DNA of 64,000 nucleotides from Exophiala sp. HKRS030 (taxonomy: Eukaryota > Ascomycota > Eurotiomycetes > Chaetothyriales > Herpotrichiellaceae): positions 5,146,001-5,210,000 of the forward strand of contig JAHWDD010000004.1 in NCBI GenBank assembly GCA_023897205.1. The letters run 5' to 3'. Below are positions 1-11,496 of the stretch, one piece after another. The translations under genes were made by a program, and so were the position numbers. A model generated the notes under the pieces. That model was not told the DNA's origin. It saw only the letters and a program-made list of their open reading frames with translations, and ran no database searches. Position 1 is the first letter of the stretch. Each line of letters opens with the position of its first letter.

Positions 1-659
1 GACCAGGGTTCAAACTGAAAGACTGGCCAAAGACTTTGAATTGTTTCTTGGGCATAATCTTGGCCCACCCCACACCGAGCGGATATGCGATGAGCTGCAC
101 CACATATGGGACGATGACGATTGGTGGATATCTCAGAAGGAACAAAGCATTGACGGATGAACAAACTGTCGTGAGAATGAGACCAATCGTCCAGGCTCGA
201 ATGGTACTGGTCGGAACATCCTCATCATAATTCCGAACGACAGCTCGCACCTAGATTCAATTTAATCTATGTGAGTTCAACGGGACCAAGGCAACATACC
301 TCCGGGTATGGTGAATTCTCTACCAAGTCTCCAACCAGGTCAGCTTCCCCCTTGTGATCGTGGGCCTCGGTGGCTTCATCGACAGCTTCGAAGGCCGAGT
401 CAGGAAGGTTTGGATCGTAGCTGTGATCTTTCCGGAAAGCGCTGAGGCGACGGTTTGCTTCAACCTCGGAAATTCGGCGAACAACGTCAGACACGACACC
501 AGTAGCGTCACCGAAGCCAGCTACCATAGGGCTATGCAAGTCTGGGGAAGCTCCATCCTTTCTATCAAGATTCGGGAGTTCATTAACGGAAACCGGATCG
601 TTGTTCGTGTTGGTTCTTCGAAACGTAAACCGTTTCTTGTAACCCTTCTCGTTAGACAT
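1..659 (-). CDS. OPT-family oligopeptide transporter, N-terminal part (cut by window edge)
   Basis: This is the 5' part of a proton-coupled oligopeptide transporter of the OPT superfamily, a plasma-membrane protein importing small peptides or peptide-like ligands. Exon 1 is 659..300 and exon 2 is 250..1 and continues off the left edge. The 49-base intron (299..251) starts GTATGT and ends CTAG and joins in phase 0. The join reads NSPYPEVRAVVRNYDEDVP and continues into a first membrane segment, a feature typical of fungal OPTs, then LRYPPIVIVPYVVQLIAYPLG and a LNPG motif. The first ~110 residues are charged and cytosolic. The first in-frame ATG (659) is used because the upstream codons lack an ATG. 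The family call is firm; the substrate is unknown. Confidence 0.85.
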
Positions 660-2734
660 CTCAGCAAGTTCTAGGTGGGAAGACAGCACAGAGGCTTAAG
701 TGTGTAGAACATTGCTTTCCGAAGGTGTCGGCCGCGGACGGACTTATATGCGTTGACAGACCCTCGTCTGGTCACGCAAATCACTCACCTGGTTACATCG
801 ATTCAAGTTGGCGTTGTACAGCGCCCAACATCGGACACCCAGTCAAGCCTAGATTGGTTCTAGTAGCGTTATGCAGCAATAGAGGTAATCAACGCTACCT
901 CAAGATTCTCTCATTGTGCGAGACAACTGATATGGGGGTGATGTGGCGAGTTAGCGGAGTATAGCAGCTCTGGCCGTGCAGGATTGTCTTTGCGACCTGC
1001 TGTTTTTGGAAGTAAGGTAGAACATCTGTGATCACAAAACTGCGGAGACAACTTGATTGAGCATGTAAACCGAACTTTTCCCACCACGTTGCCCTGTTCC
1101 AGATAAGGATGTTACTTTAGATGTGACAGGGATCATTCGAATGGCGCGCTGTGGGATCTTGACAAGCTCTTCGTGCGAACAAGCATTATGCGTAGCGTCG
1201 CAAAGGCTTATTTCTGGTTTGTGTTAGCATAAAAGTATGATCGGAATGCAGTGACGAGATGACAAGGTGTTAGGGAGTTTCAATGGTGGGTGTCCAACCA
1301 ACCGCGACGGCCGGAGTAGGAGATTGCCACTAAGCGCGCAAGAGACGCAGAAGCCAGCTCGAGGCAAAGTACACAAACCATTGAAGTACTGTAAACAAAT
1401 ATCGCCACGAAACAGATGAGTATCGTGACAATATGATGTCGTGGACATCAAGAGCCGACGGTTGACTGCTTATCGTTGCATCAGCTAGAAGAGCAAGTCA
1501 TGGAAGCAGGGAAATTTCCTGCTGACTCTTGTCGTCTCGACGCGCCGAAGGAGCTTAGTTCCGAACTGATGACGACCAATGAGAGTGAAGAGGATGCCCG
1601 CCTTCGATAGCTTATCTTCAAGGCTACTGAGTGGCTAGTTAGCTCTTTTGAGCGTGGTTCAGAAGTCTAAGGTTTGGAGGTATCCCGCAGGCCATATCGA
1701 TCCATTAAGCAAATCGGACGACGCAGCCTTAGAAAGCAGCGTAGTCACCTCCACTAGCGTCAGCACCAGTCGACTAACCAGCAGGAAGGTGAAGATTGAA
1801 ACTATGATCAGAGAGCGAATTGTCAACGAAATTGCACAGGGCACAGGAAGCAGATAGCTCCCATGGCAAAGTCGTCCTGATCTGCATGCGGCTTATCTCT
1901 AAGCTTTCGCCCCATTGCTTGAGTGGTGGCGGTTAGGAGGCTTGTTCGTGCTTGTTTGGCGGGCAAACGCAGTGCAACCCTACAAGCAATCCGACTTGAT
2001 TGTTTAGCCTCGGTTGCCGATCCTGAGTCCAAAGTACCCTTCGACCAGACCCAAATCGGCAGTCCATCATACATGTGACCTTCTGGGAATCAGGTCTCGC
2101 GTCACTCGGCTTGTTGAGGATGATAGCTACCACATCGTGGATGGACTCGTTCGGACTCGCCACCCACCCGCCAACATTTATCCATGATCTCGGCATTGAC
2201 CGAGGGCTTTACGACAGCAATGGTCTGCACACCAACGGGGAACTAATTACGTAGTCCAGTTTTGACCTCAGAAATTCCGGCACCAATGACATGATTAATG
2301 AGAAGTAGGGTACCGTCTGCTAACCAGTGAATGATTGGTTGACGACACAGATTCAGACGACACGATAATCGTTACGTGTTCAATGGGCTGCAGAAAGACG
2401 ACGGTCTTTGCCCCCATCGATGCCAAGACCTCGTATAATCGCGTGTTCTCAAGTTGTAGTATTTGTGGCAGGTCGTGATTTCATTGTTGATCTCCTGACT
2501 GCCTTCGGCTACCATGCACTCAACCCAGGTGTCTCTCGCGATTGGTCTAACCTGCATTTGATGATTGATGATATCAAGCTCGAGTATCGTTGGAAAAACT
2601 CAAGCAGAAATAGTCTTCCATTACATCAGCAGTACAGATAGTAAACCCTGACGAGTGATCATCCACGAAGGGTGATCCTTGCTGATTTCAGCAACTCTCT
2701 ACAAGATAGCGCAAAAGAAATGAACGAGAACCTG
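660..2734. other. Intergenic, no supportable gene
   Basis: Two kilobases between the OPT start and the end of the dienoyl-CoA isomerase. Only short, mutually inconsistent open stretches are seen on either strand, with many stops. Minus-strand pieces around 1660-2560 look faintly protein-like, but no domain could be recognised and no splice model joins them. The part next to 660 must hold the OPT promoter. Confidence 0.5.
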
Positions 2735-3757
2735 TCATAGTTTTTCAAACCTAGGGGCTCTTTTTTCCCGGAGTGCGCTCATTGCGATTGGCACATCCTT
2801 CGTGTTCACTGCTCCTGCGTTCCAGACTGCGGTATACTTTAAGCCTGTGCAACGTCTTAGATTGGCAAAACATGACAGACAAAAGCTCAAACGTCTTACC
2901 TGTTGCAATGTCATGATCACGAGACCAATCGAGAAAGTTCTTAGTACCTTGGACTGCTACTGGACTTTTGCTCGCGATAAAGCTTGAAACTCTGAGAGCC
3001 TCCGCGAGAGCGGCATCCTTGCTTTCAAAGACGCTGTTGACAAAGCCGACGCGAAGGGCTTCCTCCGCCCCAAAATCTCGTGCAGTGAGACAAACATCCT
3101 TGACCCACGCATAGGAACCAACAATCTTTGGCAACCGCGTAAGAGTTCCTACATCCGCCGCAAGTCCTATGTCAACCTCCTTAACCGCGAACCTAACATC
3201 TGAAGTGCAAATCCTCAGGTCTGCACAAGTCGCAATGTCTAAAGCAAGACCAATTGATATTCCGTGTAGCACGCAAATGACGGCTGAGGTTGACACGACA
3301 TTAAATTTTACCCCGCCAAAGAACGTGTGGTGGGGGCTACTTACGTTTTTCGCAACGCTCGATGCTCGAGATGCAGTCTTGAAATTCGTAGGCATACCTT
3401 CTGACTCGCTTTGCATATCTCGCCCCATCTGCAGTGTCGCCTGGTGTTGGGTTGAATGGCGTTCCGGGAACCGAGGCGCTGTTGACATCCAGCCCGGCAG
3501 AGAAGGCCCTTGCACCCCGTCCAGAAAGAATAATCGCCCGGACTGTAGAGTCTTCGGATAAGTCGTTGAAGACAATGCGTAACTCATGCCACATCCTTTC
3601 ATCATCAGCCCTGGATTCTCAAGATAACCTCGTTGCACCTCTCTTACGGCTCAGTAAACGCATTCAGCTTCTCGGCACGATCGATCTCGACATGTGCCAC
3701 CCATTCTCTTGGCGTGGTAACCAAAAAATAGTTGTAAGATTTCTGAGCCTCCGCCAT
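2735..3757 (-). CDS. Delta3,5-Delta2,4-dienoyl-CoA isomerase (enoyl-CoA hydratase/isomerase family)
   Basis: Isomerises 3,5-dienoyl-CoA to 2,4-dienoyl-CoA during beta-oxidation of unsaturated fatty acids. Exons are 3757..3648, 3610..3345, 3283..2900 and 2844..2735; all junctions are GT-AG and keep the frame, giving 289 residues. The crotonase fold is evident: GRGARAFSAGLDV for the first oxyanion region, then HGISIGLALD. Acidic residues D141, E161 and D169 have the 20- and 8-residue spacing of the catalytic acids of mammalian ECH1, within KEVDIGLAADVG. The C-terminal KYTAVWNAGAV segment is also typical of this subgroup. The protein ends in EKL, a possible weak PTS1 peroxisomal signal. The start ATG at 3757 gives a short N-terminus with no clear mitochondrial presequence, which supports a peroxisomal location. 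No frame damage is seen. Confidence 0.9.
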
Positions 3758-4323
3758 AGTTCCGCGGTGGTCGCAGCTTGGTTATGATGCCATATCGTGG
3801 TTCGAAATATTGAACGTTCTTTATGAGAAGTTGCCAATCTTCAAAATACCTCGGCATCTCTGGTGGTGAGAAAAACGGGATCCTACTTTTAAGCTTCAAA
3901 GTAAAATGCCTAGAGGTCCCCCTCGGCCCAGAATTAGAATTCCTCTTCACAACCAAGTTATTTGGGGTGCCCATGGCTGCAGGGACTACGTATTAAAGCG
4001 GCGTTCTCATTTGGATTCCAGCGAGGTCACATGACGATGACTACCCGGCCGTGCCCGGCTCACCATTAGGGTCAACTAAGACTGTTGTTTAGCATTGTCT
4101 GGGTAAGCTCCCGAGTGGCTCTCTCTCTGGGCTTTGTCCTAAGCTTGAGCAGGTTGAAGTTTGGCGTGGTGCCTGAGCCATTAGTATCAGCCTATCACGT
4201 CAACTGATATCGACAATTCAGTCTAGTGGGATACTACACAAGGCTGACGCTAAGCCTCCAAGATGAAGAAGAAAAAATAGCCCAAGACCGACATAGACTC
4301 TTATCTGGCCAGTAAATTTGTTC
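3758..4323. other. Intergenic, nothing seen
   Basis: Between the isomerase start and the end of the SLC6-type symporter, both on the minus strand. It should contain the isomerase promoter and the symporter 3' end. No open reading frame or repeat worth naming was seen. Confidence 0.5.
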
Positions 4324-6445
4324 TCAAACGCTTAGTGCTGCCGCCTCACGTATCGGCAATATGCGCAGCACAGCTTCAACTATCAACCCCCTCACCCGTA
4401 CAGCGTCAAAGTTATTGGATCCCTCGATCACGTTCTTGCTGTAGTCCGGTTTCATTTCCTCGCTTGACCTGCCTGCACCTTGTTCCAGAGAAATATCTAT
4501 TTGCGCATCTTCTTGTTCAGCCAGCACCGCAGGTGCATAGGCCAAGTCACCTTGCGGGACACGCGCCTGGGGTAAGAATACATCGAACCAGCGAGGCAGT
4601 ACCAAACCTACCACCACAAGCAGTACCACCAGATGTCCAATGCAGAAGCCGAAGATATGAAGAGGGTCATTCATAACCGAGTTGAAGGTTGGGTAAGCGA
4701 AGCTGGTAAGAATCGCGAGAATCGGAGCTGACACGTATCGAAGAACTGGAGTCCAAAAGACGGGCAGCGGCCAATTGTTGTTGATTGCCACCGTCACATT
4801 CAGATCGCGTGTGAGCTGATTTCCCTTGACCTCAATGTTAGCAACCTACTTCACGTCGAGGACTATCACTATACCGTACCGAATAGAATGCAAGCCACCA
4901 GAAGCGCACCAACAGGGGACTTTTCCCCCAAAAGCTAGGTGTTTCAGCATCAGGAGTCCTGCTGATGAAGATAGACACCAGCGTACAGACGATGAACAAT
5001 CCGAAGCCAACGCCAGCAGCAGCAGCCGGAATTCCCGTTGTATGCCCGACAATCAGAGATATGATTTGACCGCCGAAATAGCCCACGTTATAGGTAAGGT
5101 ATGCCGGCCATCCAACTTGACCAACAACATCTTTATGGCGGTATATGGAAGTGCTGAAGACGCATTCTGACCAAGCAACGAAGAACAGTGACATGAAGTT
5201 GGTCCACGTGTCGACTGCATCCAATAGGTAAAATCCAAACTCGGTGCAGTAAATCAGGGACAGTAAGCAAGAAATGCCAACCGCCACGGATGAGACAAGC
5301 GAACGTGACCATTTGTGGCCTATTTCACTGTCTTTGACCAAAGTGACTATCGACTCCATCAATGCAAAGGCTGAGCTAGTCCCCAGGAGCATGACCGTGA
5401 AGAAAAAGAGGACCGACCAGAACTGAGCGCCAGGCATCTGAGACAGTGCTTGTGGATATGTTAAAAAGCCGATGGAGAATGTAGACTGACGATTCTCCGG
5501 AGAGGGAAACAAGCCGATATTTCCAATTACGCCGAATACGGAAAATGCGACAAGCATTTCGTAAAGGGAATTGCAGACTGCGATAATCAAGGCGTCTTGG
5601 ACAGCGTTGGCATATTTCGGTTTATATGATGCGTATGAAGTGAAATAGCCCATGGCGACACCGATAGAAAAGAAAATGTGGCCACATGCGGCTTGCCAAA
5701 TATCCCCACGACCGAGTTGATCGCCGTTCCATGTTCCAATATACAGTCTAATACCATCCCAGGCATTCGGCAGGGAGGCACCACGACCTATAAGGATGAT
5801 TGCAGTCACCACAGGCAGGCCCATCGTAAAATATACGACTCTTCCGAGTAGGCCTACCCCGCGGAACATGCAAAGCCAGACAATGAACCAGGTGAAGATT
5901 ACCCAGCCAGCGGTCTCACCAACCATGCCTGTGTTCGGATAAGTGATCCAACCTCCGTCTTCAGGCTCGATCCTTGGACCATTCGCCACAACGTCGTCCA
6001 TGTAGAATTCTTGTAATCTCCCCTCCCAAGGCAAGGGACTGTAAAAGGAGTTCCGAAAGTATTTCATGACCCAACCAAGTAAGGGAACATAGTATATCAC
6101 GATGCAATATCCAGTGTACACAATTGCGACGCCAACACCTTTTGCGCGTTTGCTAATGTGATCGTAGGCAATAGCACATCCGCCACGGTACGCCTGTCCT
6201 ATGGTTATTTCTAGCCATAATATAGGAATCCCGAGGAAGCATAGAGCCATCAGATATGGAATGAACCACTGAGCTCCATGATTATTGAAGACCTGACCTG
6301 GATAACGAAGAATGTTGCCTAGCCCAACGGCACCACCCATCGAAGCGAGCACAAAAGCAGTTCTTGAGCCCCATTCCGCTCTGCCATCGCTGCCTTTTTG
6401 TGATTCTGGTGCTATAATTCTTCCGATCCGCTTCAAGGTATTCAT
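4324..6445 (-). CDS. SLC6/SNF-type sodium-dependent symporter
   Basis: Sodium- (and usually chloride-) coupled importer of the neurotransmitter:sodium symporter family; fungal members are thought to carry amino acids or related amines, but the substrate cannot be told here. Exon 1 is 6445..4880 and exon 2 is 4824..4324, separated by a 55-base GT-AG intron with a GCTAAC branch-like site, giving 688 residues. The first membrane helix carries the family signature GGAVGLGNILRYP, followed by FIPYL and GIPILWLEITIGQ. Alternating hydrophobic segments fit 12 transmembrane helices, and the hydrophilic C-terminus is acidic. The ATG at 6445 (MNTLKRIGRI) is preferred over an upstream in-frame ATG that would add a 38-residue hydrophobic leader not expected in this family. 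Fungal SLC6 proteins are patchily distributed. Confidence 0.88.
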
Positions 6446-7583
6446 CGTGCTTGCCGACAAAGCTATTAAACAAATCTGCTTAATCGTTGTAGATGAGGGC
6501 AGGGAAAGTGTCTGAGAAGCATATATGGAAGACCTTTGTAGAAGTACGGTTGCGGGCATTTTTGAAATTTCGGTTGCTTATCAGCTCATGGATCCCTGAT
6601 CAAAGAATTGGAAGACCAAGAATCCAAGACTCGGATGGGAGATGATGATGTTGCATCCTTGACCCGCAATGCAAGATAACACGCGTGCCACCCGTGTTCC
6701 ACAATATGTACATACTTGGAAGAGGTCTCGAATGCTTCTTCTGTTGCTCGACGAATCTGCGCATGAGCCACTCATTTCTAGCCCTTCGAGGTATATGGGC
6801 TTTCACGGTAACATGACCTGCTTCGATCTCCATCCACCTGATGGTAGTAAATAGTTGCGAAAGCGCAGCTTTCAGATTACACGGGTGACAGATAAGACGC
6901 TGCGAATAAACAGGGTCCAGACCGATCAGGTGGAACTGGAGGTTTGTCAAGCAAGGTATGGTGGAGATGGCTTACCTTGACGCACCGAAGCATGCTATCA
7001 AACGGATCGCTCCGCCGAGGACAGAAGACCAGCTGCGCCGACGTTTGCCTTGGCGGAGATATCTGGGCACTTGGCTGAGCGAACATCTGGCTTGAAGATC
7101 ACCGTTGGCCGGTACGGTCCAAGAACGCCAACCCCAGATCCACGATCAGAACTTGTCAAGTTCGTTGTAACCCAAGCATCAGCCTTCCCCAATCATAATC
7201 AACAGGATTTGGTTATGTACGGCCCAACAGCCTTGCTTGGTTTGGTTTCAAATTGTGGTCAGCCGTCGAAAAGATTGGCAATCCTTGGAAGGGAGAGGAC
7301 TTTGCGAGTGCACGGGAGTGACAATAATTACAGATGATTGTCCCCAATCATTGCCATGGAGAGCGCACGCGCGATATCCTGCCCTTCTTAGGATCCCAAT
7401 TTCGACAATCCATTTCTATAGATATCGTCTGGACCGCGATACTGGGTATAAGCCCATGAAACTGATCGCGCGTCCGTGTGAGATCGATGAGCGTCGAATT
7501 CGATGTCGCTTCATAGTCATCTGTACATGAATATGAATATTCAGATTCCTTTTTGAAACATCAACTTTCCGATAGACAGCATT
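6446..7583. other. Intergenic, nothing firm
   Basis: Holds the upstream region of the SLC6-type gene and the 3' side of the CTF1-like regulator. Several short open stretches exist on both strands, but none has codon structure or motifs that I recognise. Confidence 0.5.
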
Positions 7584-9685
7584 CTAAGCATCTAAGCCAA
7601 AATCGAAGAAATACTCCATTTCCGGGAATGCAGTGAGGATATCGCTGCCGCTTTGGTGACCTTTAAATGGTGACTCTTCGCCTGGAGTGGATGACAGCAT
7701 GTTATCTAGGGTCTGAGAAACCGATTTGGAGTGTTTAATTGAGCTGCCTGTCTCAATGGATTGTAATTTTCCGTTCTGGGAAGGGGTGCTTGCACTCTTC
7801 ACCGACTTCACAGATGCCTCCACTAGCTTCACCACTTCCGCTGCAGTATAGTTTAGGTTTCCAACCTCTCTCAATACGACTAGACACGTATCTAGTTGAC
7901 TCAATGCTTTGCGTCTGGTAGATTCGCACGACGAGCGGGCATCCAGCATGTGGACACTGACGGCAGCGCAGACAGTTGCTACTCCAAAGGCAGGAATTAC
8001 CGTGGTTAGCTCTAGCTCATTCAACCGTCGATGGATCCTTGTCATATCATCTGCTGCTCGCCTGATAGTTGTTGCATGAAGTTGATGTCTGCATATATCA
8101 CTGCCAGCCTCCCAGCTGGTTCCATTTATTGCTGACTCCGTCCATAGCCTGGTCGGAATTTCTGGTTTATGCAACATTATCACTGTCATTAGGTAGAGAA
8201 GGTTTAGGAATGAGACTGTGAGTTGAACTTGAGAATTTGACGTCATGTCTAACGCATGGGTCCACCACAACTCAAGTGACAACTGCTGTCTCCAGGCCTG
8301 AAGCTCCGTGTCTAGTTGCCATACCCTGGGATTACGGGTATAAGAAGTCGCCTTATCCGCGGTTGTGGTATGCAAGAAACGGAGCACCTCATGGATAATG
8401 AGTGACAGCTTGGCTTTTTCGGTACAGGCTGTCTGTAATGCTAGGACTGATTCGGAGGGCAGTGCCTCTACTGTCGAGGTGGGAGTTGTTTTGTTGGCAC
8501 GAAAGTCATTGTGATCAAGAATCGGGATGTCGTGCATCAGGATTCTTGGTGGTTTCCCCATCGCCAAACACACGTCCGCTTCTTTCATAACTATTGTCCA
8601 CCATATTCTTCTCCGGAGCCTTTCCATGTTTGTCGAAGGACGCTTCACAGTCAAGCTGTGAAGGTTCATAGAGTGGGCTTGCGCAAGAGCAAGTCCAGCC
8701 CAGTAATAGCCGTCCCTGGGATCGTTATTGCTGGACCAGCTTACGAATAATAATGCTGCTTGACTTATGCATATGCGATCAACTTCAATGTTCATGTCGA
8801 GTAAGGCCTAGATTGCATCAGCTAGTCGAAATCATAGAAGGTTTCTAGTTCATACCTTGGCCTTGGAGTAGAAACTATTCCGAGCTTCCGCTTTCGAAGC
8901 ATAACCATAATGCCTGATGACATGATGGTCAACAGCTGCCAGACCGGCGCCAAGCAATGCATGATAAACAAGCAGAGAAATCCGACGCCTGGAGGATCCA
9001 ACGGCCAGAGACTTGATCTCATCGTAATTGACAACTGGCAAATAAGGGTAAACGAATCCGAGAAATCTTAAAAGAACCTCCTTATGGAAAGTGGTGGGCG
9101 GAAAGTCGAAACAGCTTTTGGCAATCAGATAACGAATTTCTTCAACGTCGATATGGTGCGGAAGAGGCTCTATGAAGTCTGGCAGACCAGGAAGATCTGA
9201 ATGAATTGGTTGATGAGCTTTCAAGGCCGTGATCTTGTCGATTTTTGTACTAGGAGTTGGACTAGTGATGGGAACTGTTTCGCATGGCTTGGTGGTAGAT
9301 TGTGAGGTTCGTACCAGGCTCTTCTCCACGGACGGTGTTTGATACGATAGTGTCTCTGATGTAGACTGTAGGCAAGATCTACTCAGAGATGATCTCTGTT
9401 TCTCACACCTGCTGAATGTGAGCTTCTCATTGGCAAGATCGAGCATAAAGCGGAGACTGGAGCTGACCTGCGCCGTTTTGAGGCAACTAATTCGCATCCC
9501 ACTCCATCAAGGCGACAATTGGTACATGTCCTCGACTTAATGACAAGAATATCGCACCGAACTTTTCGACGTCGACATTCTAAACAAGCCGCAGGCGACC
9601 GCTTCTTGGGTGCTTGGTTTGGGACAAACCGCAATGATGGAACACCACTTGCTTCCCCGGCCTGATTACATTTATGGGGATCCAT
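7584..9685 (-). CDS. Zn2Cys6 transcription factor, CTF1-beta-like
   Basis: Nuclear DNA-binding regulator. Exons are 9685..9468, 9408..8856 and 8807..7584, with GT-AG introns of 59 and 48 bases, giving 664 residues. The Gal4-type zinc cluster is at C34, C37, C44, C54, C57 and C64, with CLECRRRKVRCD at its core. The fungal-specific TF middle homology domain follows, with SSRRRISLLVYHALLGAG and RLRRRIWWTIVMKEADVCL. This combination is typical of cutinase transcription factor 1-beta relatives, which control fatty-acid, ester or lipid-related catabolism. It is the first gene of a run of transport and oxidative genes and is the natural candidate to control them. The start at 9685 lies just before the zinc cluster. 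Family firm; target genes inferred. Confidence 0.88.
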
Positions 9686-10171
9686 CAACGGTGAGACGGC
9701 GGCTTTACTGAGGCAAGTTAGCTTGTGGTTTATCAGAACCAGCAGTGATCGATGTGTTTCTTGCAATATGTTTGACTGAATTCATCGGTACAACTGTCGC
9801 CGAGCTATGTCTGATCGAGTGAGAAAGCTATAAAACTTGTGTAATGCCAAGGATTACAGAATCGGCGCGCCAGATTTGAGACCAGCAATTCTCGATATGC
9901 CCAAAGGTGAAGGATCATGGGAACTTGCCTAACATCAAGCCAAACATGGAGCGAGGTGAACAGATCTGCCCGCTTTGCCTCGACCTCGGCTAACGAGTAT
10001 ATCAACTTCCCCACAAATTCCCCGCATCAGAAGTACTTTCTCCACGTCACCTTTTCACGTCACGGTCACTTGAGCACTCAGCAGACCGGCATGGAGTCTA
10101 CAAATTTCTAGCCTCATGTCTCATATTACCGTAGGAACCAAGAAAGGTCCTTCGGACAACGCATGAAGTCG
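9686..10171. promoter_or_regulatory. Intergenic upstream of the CTF1-like regulator
   Basis: A 486-base gap between the regulator's start and the end of the dioxygenase-like gene, both minus strand. It should hold the regulator's promoter. No motif was resolved. Confidence 0.4.
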
Positions 10172-11496
10172 TCAAGATGATGCTCCAAGAACACCCACAA
10201 ACTCATGCTCGCTCGGACGGCGCACAATGGTTCCATCCTTTCGTTTTGTTTGCACACCACCAATGCTGCCGCTTGTCTTGAAACCTAGGTACCCTTTCAC
10301 TTTATCGGAACACCGCTCCAGAACTTCGTTTCTCAATGATAGAGAGAAGTTTTCTTGTTGGCGCATCCATGGCCTGGTGAAGAAGACAAGCAGTACTGGA
10401 CGCTCACTGCCACTATCCTCGGGCATTGTGTTGGCCCCAGTGGCATGCCACAATCTACTTTCGAAGATCATGCAAGTGCCAGCAGGACCTGATGCTGCAA
10501 TGGTATCAATCGGGTCATATGGATCGTCGGGTGCCCAATTCCCAATGTGACTGCCAGGCATGACCAACGTGCCCCCGTTCTGGCCTGATATATCGTCAAG
10601 AAAGTACATAAGATTCAAGCCGACGGCAACTGATCGAATGGGGGTTGAATTGTAATCTGATCGGTATGCATATGCATAGGAGTATTTCCTGGACGTGCGA
10701 TGTTCGCCGTGTATGAAAATAGGATCGCATCATCCCCAAGAAATTCTGGCACAAAATCCTGAATTGTTTGGTTGTTTTCGAGGAGGTCAAGAAATTCATC
10801 TCCCTTGTTAGGTAGACACCACACTCTTTGGTTGGGTTTCTTCTCTCCACCATCGAAGAACCCGATACCAGCTTCGGCTTCGCCTTTTGCCTGGTTCAAG
10901 AGTCGCCTGCGCAGAGCCTTGACCTCTTCTTCTGTGAGAGCATTCTTCACAAACCCATAGCCCCAAGTCTGAAGATCTTGTTTTACTTGTGCAATGTTTT
11001 CAGTGGGTTGTGGCAAGTCCTTAAGGTCAAGACGACTGAGACTCGGATGCACAGCATTGAAGGGCGTTATCGCATCGACAAATTTTACTCCAATCCTGGT
11101 AGGGCCGTAGCGCATGACGATGTGGCCCCAATTGAGGGCATATCGAGCGTCCATTAATCCGTCCGCAAATCGTCTGATCATAACGGCGGTAATGAATACG
11201 TGAGCCTCCACGTCATCCACTGTTTCCTTTATCACCTTTGACAGTGTTGCTGGTTTTTTCCGTGCATCAACGAGTAGTGCCTGATGGTTTGGCGCAATCG
11301 TTAGAAGCAACCTAGAGGCCACGAGAGCCATGTTGTCGAGCTTGGAAGAAATTACATCGACAGCATGGTCATAATCGGCCAGGGAGACATGAGCATTAAA
11401 TCTCTCGAGATTGACGTGTCCATTGAGATCAGCCACCTTTCCCTGAATCTTCAACTTTGAAACCTCCTCTGAGGGAGTTAAAACTAGCGTCGCCAT
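10172..11496 (-). CDS. Phytanoyl-CoA dioxygenase (PhyH)-like protein, frame broken once
   Basis: Predicted Fe(II)/2-oxoglutarate-dependent oxygenase, hydroxylating an unknown substrate. There are no introns. The start ATG is 11496. The frame runs to a stop near 10616; the rest of the domain (LNLMYFLDDISGQNGGTL onward) is in the next frame down to 10172. Restoring one G.C pair in the G5 run at 10640-10644 joins them into 441 residues. The iron ligands are split across the break: HTD of MHMHTDQI before it and the distal His of LWHATGAN after it. Residues 1 to ~150 form a region that I do not recognise (VADLNGHVNLERFNAHVSL and following). The gene lies beside a CTF1-like regulator and opposite a sugar transporter. 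It may be a consensus error or a fresh pseudogene. Confidence 0.75.

Noticed and set aside
1640..2640. Possible degraded gene on the minus strand (fragments such as WVASPNESIHDVVAIILNKPS)
   Set aside because: Fragments fall in different frames with stops between them, and no family match could be recognised; restoring single bases does not produce a coherent domain.
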